From SZUA-186 sp041552135 (lineage in GTDB: Bacteria > Pseudomonadota > Gammaproteobacteria > UBA9214): DNA of 12,742 nt. The notes below the pieces were generated by a model. It saw only the letters and a program-made list of their open reading frames with translations, had not been told where the DNA came from and did not search any database. Made by a program: the position numbers and the translations under genes. The DNA lies in the NCBI GenBank assembly GCA_041552135.1, contig JBFELL010000081.1, positions 1 to 12,742 on the forward strand, read 5' to 3'. Below, one piece after another: positions 1 to 6,596 of the stretch; position 1 is the stretch's first letter, and every line of letters starts with the position of its first letter.

Positions 1-30
1 GTCGTAGCTATATGTTTTTAATGATACTCA

Positions 31-91
31 ACCCGCCAAAGCCGGTGGCTTCGGGTTACGGCTGAAAGCCGGTTTGACCGGCCATTCAGCC
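31..91. repeat. Tandem pair of REP-like hairpins
   Basis: Two inverted repeats stand side by side. At 60-91 the arms GGCTGAA and TTCAGCC enclose a second stem CCGGT/ACCGG. At 31-56 the arms ACCCG and CGGGT enclose CCA/TGG. Both carry CCGG-type cores, as extragenic palindromic (REP) elements often do. Neither is followed by a T-run on either strand, apart from the AT-rich sequence at 11-22. Only a genome-wide search could show whether they belong to a repeated family. Confidence 0.4.
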
Positions 92-132
92 GACAAATCC
101 TCCCCCTCAGGGGTACCCGGGCAGTGGCAATC

Positions 133-171
133 AAATAAAAAGCGGCTCTTCCTGATGCCGATCCCCGCCTT
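133..171 (-). terminator. Possible Rho-independent terminator
   Basis: Read on the minus strand, AAGGCGG (165-171) can pair with CCGCTTT (139-145), including one G-U pair. An alternative inner stem is CGGC/GCCG. The 3' arm runs directly into TTTTTATTT (133-141). The loop is long (about 19 nt), which weakens the call. It lies roughly 200 nt past the TauE stop codon, so it could end that transcript or a separate small RNA. Confidence 0.4.
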
Positions 172-367
172 CCGGCCGTCCCGGCAATGGCCCCATACAT
201 CGCCCGAAGCGCCTGCTTCTGGTGCCCTGCCTCCTGCCTCCATACCGTCGTCCTGCCGGGAGAAGGCATACGATTTTTCACATCCAGGGTACGTTGCTGA
301 ATCGCCTTTCCCTGACGTCTGATCCATCGCCTGAAGGCGAGGGGACGACGGATCCCTCTCGGGGAAT

Positions 368-1282
368 CTAGAACAGTCCGGCATACCGGAGGCCGATCAG
401 CAGCAGCACAAGCGCGAGAAAGCCGCGCAGGCCGTTCTCCGGTATGAACTTGCTCAGCGCGGGCCCGACGGCAGAGCCCGCGACCACACCGGCCAGCAGG
501 ATGCCAAGCATCGGCAGATCCAGCTCGACCCCGAGGCGCAGGTAGTTGGCGATCGAGGTCACCGAATGCATGGCAATCGCCAGCGCAGAGGTGCCCGCAA
601 TCACATACATTGGCAGCCGCATAACGATGCTCATGAACGGCACCAGCAGGAATCCGCCACCCACGCCCAGGGCCGAGGACAGCACCGCGATGCCCATGCC
701 GGTGGCGAACGGCAGCCAGGGACTGAATTCGAACACCTCGTCGCCAAAGCCGAACACGACGCGGCGCAGCGTGAACTGCCGGCACTCCACACCCATGTCG
801 CACAGCTCGCCGCCACGCCTGACCTGCCGCTCGAAGGCCTCCGCCGCGCGCATGGTCCTGGTCAATTCGCTCGACGTGCGCCCGGCGTGGAAGATCTGCC
901 AGGCCAGCTGCGCGGCAATGAAAAACACCAGCACGGCGAACACCGGCCTGAACACGCCCATATCCGACAACAGGTTTACCGACAGGCTGCTGCCGAGCAG
1001 TGCGCCCAGCACACCCCCGGCACCGAGCAGGAACGACAGCCGGAACACGACGCGGCACTGTCGAATGTAGAGCGGCACTGCAATCAGCGGTGTAATGAGT
1101 GTCATGGCCTGCGCCATCGGCTTGACCAGGTTCGGGTTACCGATACCGAACACGGAAATCAGTCCGACCGAGGCCAGGATGCCGCCGGCCGCACCGACGG
1201 TAGAGAACACGAAGCCCACCAGCCCGCCCCAGGCGAGCAGTTGCCACAGCGGCACCGCGACGTCGGCGATATCAAAGTACAA
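368..1282 (-). CDS. TauE/SafE family membrane transporter
   Basis: Predicted inner-membrane permease of the TauE/SafE family, whose members are linked to export of sulfite, sulfoacetate or other organosulfur anions; the substrate here is unknown. The protein has two hydrophobic halves of the family type. The first (about residues 11-131) contains a glycine-rich STVGAAGG stretch. The second (about 188-302) contains the matching SALGVGGGF stretch near 203-211. A charged loop of about 55 residues (134-187) joins them. I chose a TTG start because GGGGA lies 6 nt upstream of it. The first available start is a GTG at 1315, which would add 11 residues but has no ribosome binding site. The gene lies 83 nt behind the MBL-fold gene in the same direction and probably shares its transcript. 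The family call is firm; the substrate is not. Confidence 0.88.
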   Translation of the reverse strand: MYFDIADVAVPLWQLLAWGGLVGFVFSTVGAAGGILASVGLISVFGIGNPNLVKPMAQAMTLITPLIAVPLYIRQCRVVFRLSFLLGAGGVLGALLGSSLSVNLLSDMGVFRPVFAVLVFFIAAQLAWQIFHAGRTSSELTRTMRAAEAFERQVRRGGELCDMGVECRQFTLRRVVFGFGDEVFEFSPWLPFATGMGIAVLSSALGVGGGFLLVPFMSIVMRLPMYVIAGTSALAIAMHSVTSIANYLRLGVELDLPMLGILLAGVVAGSAVGPALSKFIPENGLRGFLALVLLLIGLRYAGLF

Positions 1283-1365
1283 GACTGATCCCCGTCCGCC
1301 GGCGGTCAGCGGCACCGCGGGCTGCGCGGCAGGGATACTGACGGCATCGTGCGCAACACTTCGGA

Positions 1366-2754
1366 CTAGAGTTCCAGCACATCGCCCATGGCCGGCACGT
1401 CGGCCCGCAGCCCGAGCTGTTGGGCGACCGTGTCGCGGAAAATCGCCTTGGTCTCGGCCTCGCCGTGGACCACGTGAACGGCGGGATCGCTGTTGAAATT
1501 ACGCAACCAGCGCGTCAGGTCGTCGACATCACCGTGCGCCGACAGGCCGCCAACCGTGTGGATACGGGCACGTACCGGGTACTCGTCGCCGTGTATCTTC
1601 ACCTGCGGGTGACCATCCACCAGCTTGCGACCGAGCGTGCCAAAGGCCTGGTAGCCGACAATCATGACATGCGCACCCTGCCGCGAGATGTTGTGCTTGA
1701 GATGGTGGATGATACGTCCGCCGTTGCACATGCCGCTGCCGGCGATGATGATGGCGCCGCTCTTGATGTTGTTGATGGCCATCGAATCCTCGACACTGGA
1801 GCTCAGGTGAAGGTTGTTCAGGGGCGGCATTTCATTGGCCTCGCGGCGCAAACGCGTGGCCTCCTCGTCGTACAGCTGCGGGTAGTTCCAGTAAACGCCC
1901 GTGGCCTTGATCGCCATGGGACTGTCGAGGAATATCCGCCAGCGTCCCAGGTCCCACTCGTCGAAATATTTCCCCATGAAGTAGAGGATCTCCTGGCTGC
2001 GGCCAACCGAAAAGGCAGGGATCAGCAGGTTGCCACGGTCGTGGCGCGCCTCGCTGATGATCTCGCCGATCTCGTCGATGGTCTTCTGCAGGTCGCGATG
2101 GCGCCGGTTGCCGTAGGTGCTCTCCACCAGGACGTGGTCGGCCTGCTGGATCGCGGCAGGGTCGTTCAGAATCGGCATGTCGTACTGGCCGAGGTCGCCA
2201 CTGAAGACGATCTTCTGCTCGTTGCCGTCCTCGTTCAGCCAGACCTCCACGCTGCTCGAGCCGAGGATGTGGCCGGCGTCCTGGAAGCAGATACTGACGC
2301 CCGGCAGGATTCCCCGTCGTTCCCGGTAGCACATACCGACAACGTTCTCGAGCGCCCGATCGACATCGGAGACGGTGTACAGCGGCTCCACCAGTGGCTT
2401 GCCCTTGCGTTGACGCCACTTGTTCTCGTACTGGGCGTCACGCTCCTGCAGCGAGGCGGAATCCTGCAGCAGAATCCTGCACAGATCGCAGGTCGCGTTG
2501 TGGGCATAGACCGGCCCCTGGTAGCCCTGCTTGACCAGCAGCGGGATGCGGCCGGAGTGGTCGATATGACCGTGACTCAGCACCACGGCGCTGATATCGC
2601 CCGGCGAAAACGGGAACGGCTCGCGATTTTTCAGCTCGGCCTCTCGCGGCCCCTGGATCAGCCCGCAATCCAGCAATATCAGCTGGCCATTGGCGCGCAG
2701 TATGTGGCATGACCCGGTGACGCCATTGGTGGCGCCGTAGAATTCGATCTGCAT
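1366..2754 (-). CDS. MBL-fold / beta-CASP RNA-specificity-domain hydrolase
   Basis: A 462-aa metallo-beta-lactamase-fold protein of the beta-CASP type (Ysh1/CPSF73-like bacterial group), predicted to be a cytoplasmic RNA-processing nuclease. The zinc-binding motif HGHIDHSG (61-68) supplies His61, His63, Asp65 and His66. His162 and Asp187 fit motifs 3 and 4. The beta-CASP insert follows with VESTYGNRRHRD near 210-221, AFSVGRSQE (247-255) and SGMCNGGR (340-347). The C-terminal RNA-specificity part has GLSAHGD (403-409) and VVHGE (428-432). The length is normal for the family and all metal ligands appear intact. The ATG is preceded by AAGGGAG. A sigma70-like promoter lies about 73 nt upstream of the start codon. 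Bacterial members are often only annotated as 'MBL fold metallo-hydrolase'; the RNA target is unknown. Confidence 0.93.
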   Translation of the reverse strand: MQIEFYGATNGVTGSCHILRANGQLILLDCGLIQGPREAELKNREPFPFSPGDISAVVLSHGHIDHSGRIPLLVKQGYQGPVYAHNATCDLCRILLQDSASLQERDAQYENKWRQRKGKPLVEPLYTVSDVDRALENVVGMCYRERRGILPGVSICFQDAGHILGSSSVEVWLNEDGNEQKIVFSGDLGQYDMPILNDPAAIQQADHVLVESTYGNRRHRDLQKTIDEIGEIISEARHDRGNLLIPAFSVGRSQEILYFMGKYFDEWDLGRWRIFLDSPMAIKATGVYWNYPQLYDEEATRLRREANEMPPLNNLHLSSSVEDSMAINNIKSGAIIIAGSGMCNGGRIIHHLKHNISRQGAHVMIVGYQAFGTLGRKLVDGHPQVKIHGDEYPVRARIHTVGGLSAHGDVDDLTRWLRNFNSDPAVHVVHGEAETKAIFRDTVAQQLGLRADVPAMGDVLEL

Positions 2755-2782
2755 GCTGCTCCCTTGTTATACCGGACGTGGC

Positions 2783-2795
2783 GGGGTTTAACCCC
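2783..2795. promoter_or_regulatory. GGGGTT/AACCCC palindrome in 5' leader
   Basis: A 13-nt inverted repeat, GGGGTTTAACCCC, lies in the predicted untranslated leader of the MBL-fold gene, between its promoter and its ribosome binding site. It has no T-run. It could be a small leader hairpin or a protein-binding palindrome; its function is not known. Confidence 0.3.
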
Positions 2796-2826
2796 GAAGC
2801 CGCACGATGCCGCCGGCAATGGTGTT

Positions 2827-2855
2827 ATTGTATCCCCCTGCCCTTTTGATGGTAA
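2827..2855 (-). promoter_or_regulatory. sigma70-type promoter for MBL-fold gene
   Basis: On the minus strand a -35 TTACCA (2850-2855) is separated by exactly 17 nt from a -10 TACAAT (2827-2832). The -10 matches consensus at 5 of 6 positions and the -35 at 4 of 6. The predicted start near 2820 gives a leader of about 66 nt. It probably drives the MBL-fold gene and the TauE gene behind it. Confidence 0.55.
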
Positions 2856-2878
2856 CAGTCCGCCGGCACACCTCGTGG

Positions 2879-3169
2879 CTACTGGCCGCCGAGGTCAGGC
2901 CAGAGTGCCAGCCCCATGCGCAGAAAGTTGACTGCCAGCAGTGCATTGCCTGCAAGCAGGAGGATGCACACCGCCTGCGTACCCTGGCGCAGCAGGTCAC
3001 GCACGCTGATGCCGGCAGCGATGGCCGTGAGCAGAAAACCGAATTCACTGATGAGCAGCGCCGTCAGCAGCGGCAGACCGCCGCCATCGGCGCTCGGTCC
3101 GAAGCGCATGAGCACCAGGGCAAGGAGCAGGCCAAGCCCCAGGGCCAGCCACGGAAAGGATCGTTGCAT
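2879..3169 (-). CDS. Small membrane protein, three predicted helices
   Basis: A 96-aa protein of unrecognised family. Three hydrophobic segments are visible at about residues 6-22, 31-52 and 64-85, with short charged turns (Arg-Phe-Gly-Pro near 22-25 and RDLLRQG near 57-63). It is therefore probably a polytopic inner-membrane protein. The in-frame ATG at 3211 would add 14 residues (MCVAVFPPHRTGDI) that look non-coding, so I place the start at 3169, where GGTGA lies just upstream. It is divergent from the small plus-strand gene at 3342. No function can be assigned. Confidence 0.65.
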   Translation of the reverse strand: MQRSFPWLALGLGLLLALVLMRFGPSADGGGLPLLTALLISEFGFLLTAIAAGISVRDLLRQGTQAVCILLLAGNALLAVNFLRMGLALWPDLGGQ

Positions 3170-3209
3170 AATGTCACCGGTTCGGTGTGGAGGAAAAACC
3201 GCAACGCAC

Positions 3210-3238
3210 ATTTAAACGCCACCGGCCCCTTGAATCAA
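3210..3238 (-). promoter_or_regulatory. Candidate promoter for small membrane protein
   Basis: On the minus strand TTGATT (3233-3238) and TTAAAT (3210-3215) are spaced by 17 nt. Each matches the sigma70 consensus at 4 of 6 positions. The placement fits the gene starting at 3169. The evidence is modest. Confidence 0.35.
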
Positions 3239-3341
3239 TCGCCCCCACCTGCCCGTCTGTTTGTCTGTATCATCCACGCTACCGGCCAGCCGGCAGTGGC
3301 GCACAGGCAGACCGGCAACCCGACAACAGCACAGGTGTCCC

Positions 3342-3632
3342 ATGACCCTAGTCAAAAACACGGTAGTCGCACTGATCATCGTCATCACCACGTCCGCCGG
3401 TGCCGTGGCAGGATATTTCATCGGCATGAAGCAGGAAAATCGCCGCCTGAACGAACTACTCCGGGATACCCATGCACAGCTGAGCGGGGTCATCCAGGAC
3501 GATGCCACCGCCGGCAGCGACGCCATCCGGTATCGCCAGCAGGGCGCCGACGGACTGCTGACGGCCTTTGGCAGGAACCAGGGCGGCAATGCCACGGCAG
3601 CCGGCCAGCAGCAAATATCACCACAGCCCTGA
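3342..3632 (+). CDS. Small single-pass membrane protein
   Basis: A 96-aa protein with one clear hydrophobic segment at residues 7-28, followed by a charged, helical stretch (KQENRRLNELLRDTHAQL) and a Gln/Gly/Ala-rich tail. It looks like an N-terminally anchored protein with a soluble tail of about 68 residues, most likely periplasmic given Lys5 before the helix. I place the start at the ATG at 3342, which has AGGTG 5 nt upstream and begins directly before the helix. An in-frame ATG at 3261 would add 27 residues of low-complexity, non-membrane sequence. I do not recognise the family. It is divergent from the membrane protein at 2879-3169, separated by 172 nt. Confidence 0.6.
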   Translation: MTLVKNTVVALIIVITTSAGAVAGYFIGMKQENRRLNELLRDTHAQLSGVIQDDATAGSDAIRYRQQGADGLLTAFGRNQGGNATAAGQQQISPQP

Positions 3633-3639
3633 TCATCCA

Positions 3640-3652
3640 CCCGGCCGCCGGG
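3640..3652. terminator. Hairpin just after small plus-strand gene
   Basis: CCCGG-CCG-CCGGG begins 8 nt after the TGA of the small membrane gene. It is GC-rich and placed as a terminator would be, but no T-run follows, so intrinsic termination is doubtful. Confidence 0.3.
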
Positions 3653-3673
3653 CTGAAATCCAGACAGGCACAA

Positions 3674-3823
3674 GGTCAGGCGGCCCGCCGCAACCTGATC
3701 CGGCCCCGGTTCGTTAACAGCCGGGGCCGGAATACCACCCCGAAGCGGGCCTTTCTGTCCGAGCCGAAAGTGGACAGCCGGGCACCGCCCGATGTCCCGT
3801 ACCTGCACGTCCCCTGCGGGGAC
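3674..3823. repeat. Cluster of inverted repeats between convergent genes
   Basis: Five further inverted repeats lie in 150 nt. (1) 3674-3700: GGTCAGG/CCTGATC with an inner CGG/CCG. (2) 3699-3731: 11-bp perfect arms TCCGGCCCCGG/CCGGGGCCGGA around an 11-nt loop. (3) 3739-3749: CCCG-AAG-CGGG followed by CCTTTCT. (4) 3772-3797: GGACA/TGTCC enclosing CGGGC/GCCCG. (5) 3809-3823: GTCCCC-TGC-GGGGAC. The first two share bases and cannot form fully together. The block sits between the small plus-strand gene and the minus-strand dehydrogenase, which converge here. It may act as a bidirectional transcription block, mRNA-stabilising 3' ends, or a structured RNA. Long uridine tracts are absent. Confidence 0.55.
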
Positions 3824-3896
3824 TTCGCGCACACACCCTGTCGTTGCCCGGGCCGGCTGCACACCGCCGTGGTCCCGCCATGCGACTGCCACCGGT

Positions 3897-5249
3897 CTAC
3901 GGCCAGATGCCGCGCATCAGGGTGGCACGGGTCACGCGCTCGATGGCAATGATGAGTGCAACCGTGCGGAAATCCGGCACCTCGCGGCCGCCTTCCGGTA
4001 ATTCTTGTTCGCTCAGCGCCTCTTCCTCGCCCACCACGAACGACTGCCAGCGGTCGAACACCGCATCCACGGCCTTGTACATCCTGGCCCTGAGCCGATC
4101 CATGACCTCCGCATGGTCCCACTGCTCGTTGGCCTGGTTCTGCAGCCACTCGTAATAACTCACCGTCACGCCGCCGACGTTTGCCAGGATGTCCGGCAGG
4201 ACGGGGATGCCGCGCTCCAGCAGGACCGTGTCGGCCAGCGGCGTGGTCGGACCGTTCGCGCCCTCGACGACCAGCCGGGCCTTGACGTTGCCGGCATTGC
4301 CGCCGTGTATCTGGTTCTCGAATGCGGCGAGTACCAGGATGTCGCATTCCAGTTCCAGCAGCTCTGCGTTGGTGATGGTCAGGGTATCGGCCATGCCGAC
4401 CACCGTCCCGTGTTCCGCCTTGAAGGCCTCGACCGCCACGGAATCCAGGCCCTGTTCGCTGTAGATGCCACCCTGGCTGTCGCTCACGGCAATGATCCTC
4501 GCGCCTTCGCGGGCGAAGGCATTTGCCGCCACCGCGCCGACATCACCGAAGCCCTGGATGGCCACACTCGCGCCGGCGATATCCTGCCGGTCCGGGATCA
4601 GCCCGCGCGACAGGAAGCGCTTCGTCGCGAACATGCAACCCGTGCCCGTCGCCTCGTAGCGTCCGTATGAACCGCCCATCTCGACCGGCTTGCCGGTGAC
4701 CACCGGGCGGTTGTTGTAGCCCGGGTGCAGCACATCATAGGTATCGAAGATCCAGGCCATGGTCTGCTCGCTGGTGTAGAGATCGGGCCCCGGGATATCC
4801 AGGTGCGGGCCGATGACATCATAGAGCTCGGCCGTGAAGCGCCGGGTGATGCGGCGCAGCTCCTTCTCGCTGAGATTCTTGGTATCGCAGACCACGCCGC
4901 CCTTGGCACCGCCGAACGGCAGGTTCGCCAGGGCGCACTTCCAGGTCATCAGTTTGGCCAGGAATATCACCTCGTCCATGGTGACATCGGGGTGGTAGCG
5001 AATACCGCCCTTGCCGGGACCGAATACCCGGTTGTGCACCACGCGATAGCCCTGGAAGCTTTTCACCGAGCCGTCATCCAGCTCGATGGGGAAATTGACC
5101 GCCGTGACCCGTTTGGGCTTTTTCAGAAAATCGATCAGGCCCCGTTTAATGCCCCTGATGTGGCATACGGCACGCTCGAACTGCTGTTCGCTGATGCGAA
5201 CGGGATCCAGGTCTTCTGTCCCGGGGCGGGAAACTCCGGTCTCAGTCAT
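3897..5249 (-). CDS. Glu/Leu/Phe/Val dehydrogenase (glutamate dehydrogenase type)
   Basis: A 450-aa NAD(P)-dependent amino acid dehydrogenase that reversibly deaminates an amino acid (probably glutamate) to the 2-oxo acid in the cytoplasm. The substrate-binding part includes GPGKGGIRYHP (78-87) and KCALANLPFGGAKGG (104-118), in which Lys116 is the expected catalytic lysine. PGPDLYT (154-160) carries the conserved Asp156. The Rossmann part has GFGDVG (233-238), and the protein ends in the family-typical AIERVTRATLMRGI. Length is normal to slightly long. The ATG has GAGGGAGG 8 nt upstream. One oddity is an acidic insert of roughly a dozen residues (GEEEALSEQELPEGG, 407-421) before the last helix, where relatives usually have a short linker. 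It lies 68 nt downstream of the PPK2 gene, likely in one operon. Glutamate versus leucine/valine specificity is not settled by sequence. Confidence 0.93.
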   Translation of the reverse strand: MTETGVSRPGTEDLDPVRISEQQFERAVCHIRGIKRGLIDFLKKPKRVTAVNFPIELDDGSVKSFQGYRVVHNRVFGPGKGGIRYHPDVTMDEVIFLAKLMTWKCALANLPFGGAKGGVVCDTKNLSEKELRRITRRFTAELYDVIGPHLDIPGPDLYTSEQTMAWIFDTYDVLHPGYNNRPVVTGKPVEMGGSYGRYEATGTGCMFATKRFLSRGLIPDRQDIAGASVAIQGFGDVGAVAANAFAREGARIIAVSDSQGGIYSEQGLDSVAVEAFKAEHGTVVGMADTLTITNAELLELECDILVLAAFENQIHGGNAGNVKARLVVEGANGPTTPLADTVLLERGIPVLPDILANVGGVTVSYYEWLQNQANEQWDHAEVMDRLRARMYKAVDAVFDRWQSFVVGEEEALSEQELPEGGREVPDFRTVALIIAIERVTRATLMRGIWP

Positions 5250-5317
5250 TCAGTCGGCCTCCCTCACAGTATGCCCAGCCATGGACCGGTTCATTACAGA
5301 GCCGACCGACGGCCACA

Positions 5318-6196
5318 CTATTGTCCGTCTTCCCGCAGCTGGCGGCGCATGGCGTCGAAGTGTTCGCGTTCCCCTGCCTCGACCTGCGGATAATGCATCT
5401 GCAGCGACTGCATGGCCTGCACCACGATATCGGCCACGCACAGGCGCATGTAGGGCTTGCTGTCCGCCGGTATCGCGTACCACGGCGCCCAGGGCCGGGA
5501 GGTCTCCCGCACCGCATCCTCGAAGGCCTGCATGTAGTCGTCCCAGAAGCCGCGTTCGCGGACGTCGCCCGTCGAGAATTTCCAGTTCTTTTCCGGCTCC
5601 TCGAGCCGCGCAAGAAAGCGCTGCCGCTGCGCCTCGCGGGACACGTTAAGCCAGAACTTCAGCACCACCGTGCCGTTATGCGCAAGGTGTTCCTCGTGTG
5701 CGCGGATCGAGGCATAGCGGTCCTGCCAGAGGGTGTCCAGGTTCACGTCAGCGGGCAACTGCTGGCCACCGAGATACTCGGGATGCACACGCACCACCAG
5801 CACCTCCTCGTAGTAGCTGCGGTTGAACACCCCGATACGGCCGCGCTCCGGCAGCCGGCGGCTGGTGCGCCACAGGAAGTCGTGATCGCGTTCCTCGGCC
5901 GAGGGTTGCTTGAAGGAGAACACCTGGCACCCGGCCGGGTTCACCCCCTGCAGGACCGCGCGTATGGTGCTGTCCTTGCCGGCCGCGTCCATGCCCTGGA
6001 ACACCAGCAGCAACGCATGGCGGTCATGCGCATAGAACATGCGCTGCAGCTCATCGAGCTCGCCGACGCATTTTTCCAGCGCCTTCCTGCAGGTCTTCTT
6101 TCCCGGTGCATCTGCCGGCGGCGCGGTCGCCACATCGGCACGTCTGAAGGCGCCGTCGAAAGGTACCAGCCAGGGGCTCTGCGGGGCTTCGAACAT
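5318..6196 (-). CDS. PPK2-family polyphosphate kinase
   Basis: A 292-aa polyphosphate:nucleotide phosphotransferase, which uses polyphosphate to phosphorylate nucleotides (or the reverse). Walker A is GMDAAGKD (68-75, Lys74). The Walker B region is GVFNRSYYEEVLVVRV (122-137). The lid region has the family's DVRERGFWDD (211-220), and WAPWYAIPAD (236-245) is also typical. The single-domain length and the FNRS-YYEEVLV signature resemble class III PPK2 enzymes, which phosphorylate both AMP and ADP; that subclass is inferred by recall, not alignment. I chose the ATG at 6196, which has AGGA 7 nt upstream; an ATG at 6211 would add five residues. An upstream in-frame extension to 6346 is a shadow overlapping the 72-aa gene. 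The gene sits between the 72-aa membrane protein and the dehydrogenase in a probable operon. Confidence 0.93.
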   Translation of the reverse strand: MFEAPQSPWLVPFDGAFRRADVATAPPADAPGKKTCRKALEKCVGELDELQRMFYAHDRHALLLVFQGMDAAGKDSTIRAVLQGVNPAGCQVFSFKQPSAEERDHDFLWRTSRRLPERGRIGVFNRSYYEEVLVVRVHPEYLGGQQLPADVNLDTLWQDRYASIRAHEEHLAHNGTVVLKFWLNVSREAQRQRFLARLEEPEKNWKFSTGDVRERGFWDDYMQAFEDAVRETSRPWAPWYAIPADSKPYMRLCVADIVVQAMQSLQMHYPQVEAGEREHFDAMRRQLREDGQ

Positions 6197-6263
6197 GGGA
6201 AATCCTGTCATGGGTTGCCGAACACTGCCCGCAGTGTAGCGCAGCTCCGGGTCAAAGGCGGTA

Positions 6264-6482
6264 TCACTGCCGGCGGGCCATGGATACCAGCTTGAGCCCC
6301 AGCAACAGCAGCGGCGCACCGTGCAGCAGGAGATCGAAGATGTCAATCGGCCGCATCAGCGTGCCTTCGAACAGCATCTTCAGTTTCTCCCAGAGGTGCG
6401 GCTCGGGCGTGAACGGCATCAGCGCCAGCAGCACGGCCACCGGCAGCAGCAGGGCAAGGGACACATTGTCCAGCCATTTCAT
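6264..6482 (-). CDS. Small two-helix membrane protein
   Basis: A 72-aa protein with two hydrophobic segments at about residues 5-24 and 49-67. They are separated by a conserved-looking amphipathic region (PEPHLWEKLKMLFEGTLMRPIDIFDL). I recall similar 70-80 aa proteobacterial proteins being labelled 'RND transporter' in automatic annotation. Nothing in this sequence supports transport by an RND mechanism, so function is open. AGGAG lies 8 nt before the ATG. It is the first gene of a probable operon with ppk2 (67 nt gap) and the dehydrogenase. Confidence that it is a real gene is high because of the ribosome binding site, promoter and recognisable pattern. Confidence 0.8.
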   Translation of the reverse strand: MKWLDNVSLALLLPVAVLLALMPFTPEPHLWEKLKMLFEGTLMRPIDIFDLLLHGAPLLLLGLKLVSMARRQ

Positions 6483-6523
6483 CCTGTTATCTCCTGTCTT
6501 TTCCGAAGGTGGTCAATCCGGTT

Positions 6524-6553
6524 ATTATTCCGCACACGCTCACCACCTGTCAG
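6524..6553 (-). promoter_or_regulatory. sigma70-type promoter for ppk2 cluster
   Basis: On the minus strand CTGACA (6548-6553) and AATAAT (6524-6529) are spaced by 18 nt, and each matches consensus at 5 of 6 positions. The predicted start near 6517 gives a leader of about 35 nt to the 72-aa gene. The same AT-rich core read on the plus strand gives TATTAT (6523-6528), a possible -10 for the divergent glutaredoxin gene, though no good plus-strand -35 is seen. Confidence 0.5.
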
Positions 6554-6596
6554 CCCCGCAGCAACGCCTGCACGAAGAGAGAACGAGGGCAAATCG

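Larger units (their letters stand above)
1..367. other. Non-coding stretch with several hairpins
   Basis: No convincing gene is seen in this stretch. The open frames crossing it on either strand have no Shine-Dalgarno sequence and no recognisable domain, and the longest one is a shadow of the TauE gene. It lies downstream of that minus-strand gene. It contains a terminator-like structure (133-171), a CCCC-TCA-GGGG hairpin at 103-113, a long two-part hairpin at 60-91 and another at 31-56. A 9-bp inverted repeat (CCGTCGTCC at 245-253, GGACGACGG at 343-351) could close a larger fold. It may be a 3' untranslated region, a small RNA locus or the remnant of a decayed element. I cannot choose between these from sequence alone. 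Confidence 0.5.

Noticed and set aside
28..384. 118-codon minus-strand frame in the left non-coding stretch
   Set aside because: Composition is low-complexity, it starts inside the TauE gene end, it runs through several hairpins and shows no domain.
18..1058. Long minus-strand open frame (346 codons) over the TauE gene and left flank
   Set aside because: It overlaps the TauE frame, is Arg/Gly/Ala-rich with no domain, and has no ribosome binding site.
1420..2712. 430-codon plus-strand frame opposite the MBL-fold gene
   Set aside because: It is the antisense of a gene with intact catalytic motifs; Val/Ala/Asp-rich antisense frames are expected with GC-rich third positions.
3212..3892. 226-codon minus-strand frame opposite the small plus-strand membrane gene
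   Set aside because: It reads through the hairpin cluster and is Pro/Cys/Trp-rich with no ribosome binding site; the plus-strand gene has a coherent membrane helix.
2807..3952. 381-codon plus-strand frame crossing three genes and the hairpin cluster
   Set aside because: It spans unrelated genes and intergenic hairpins, is Arg/His/Pro-rich and lacks a domain.
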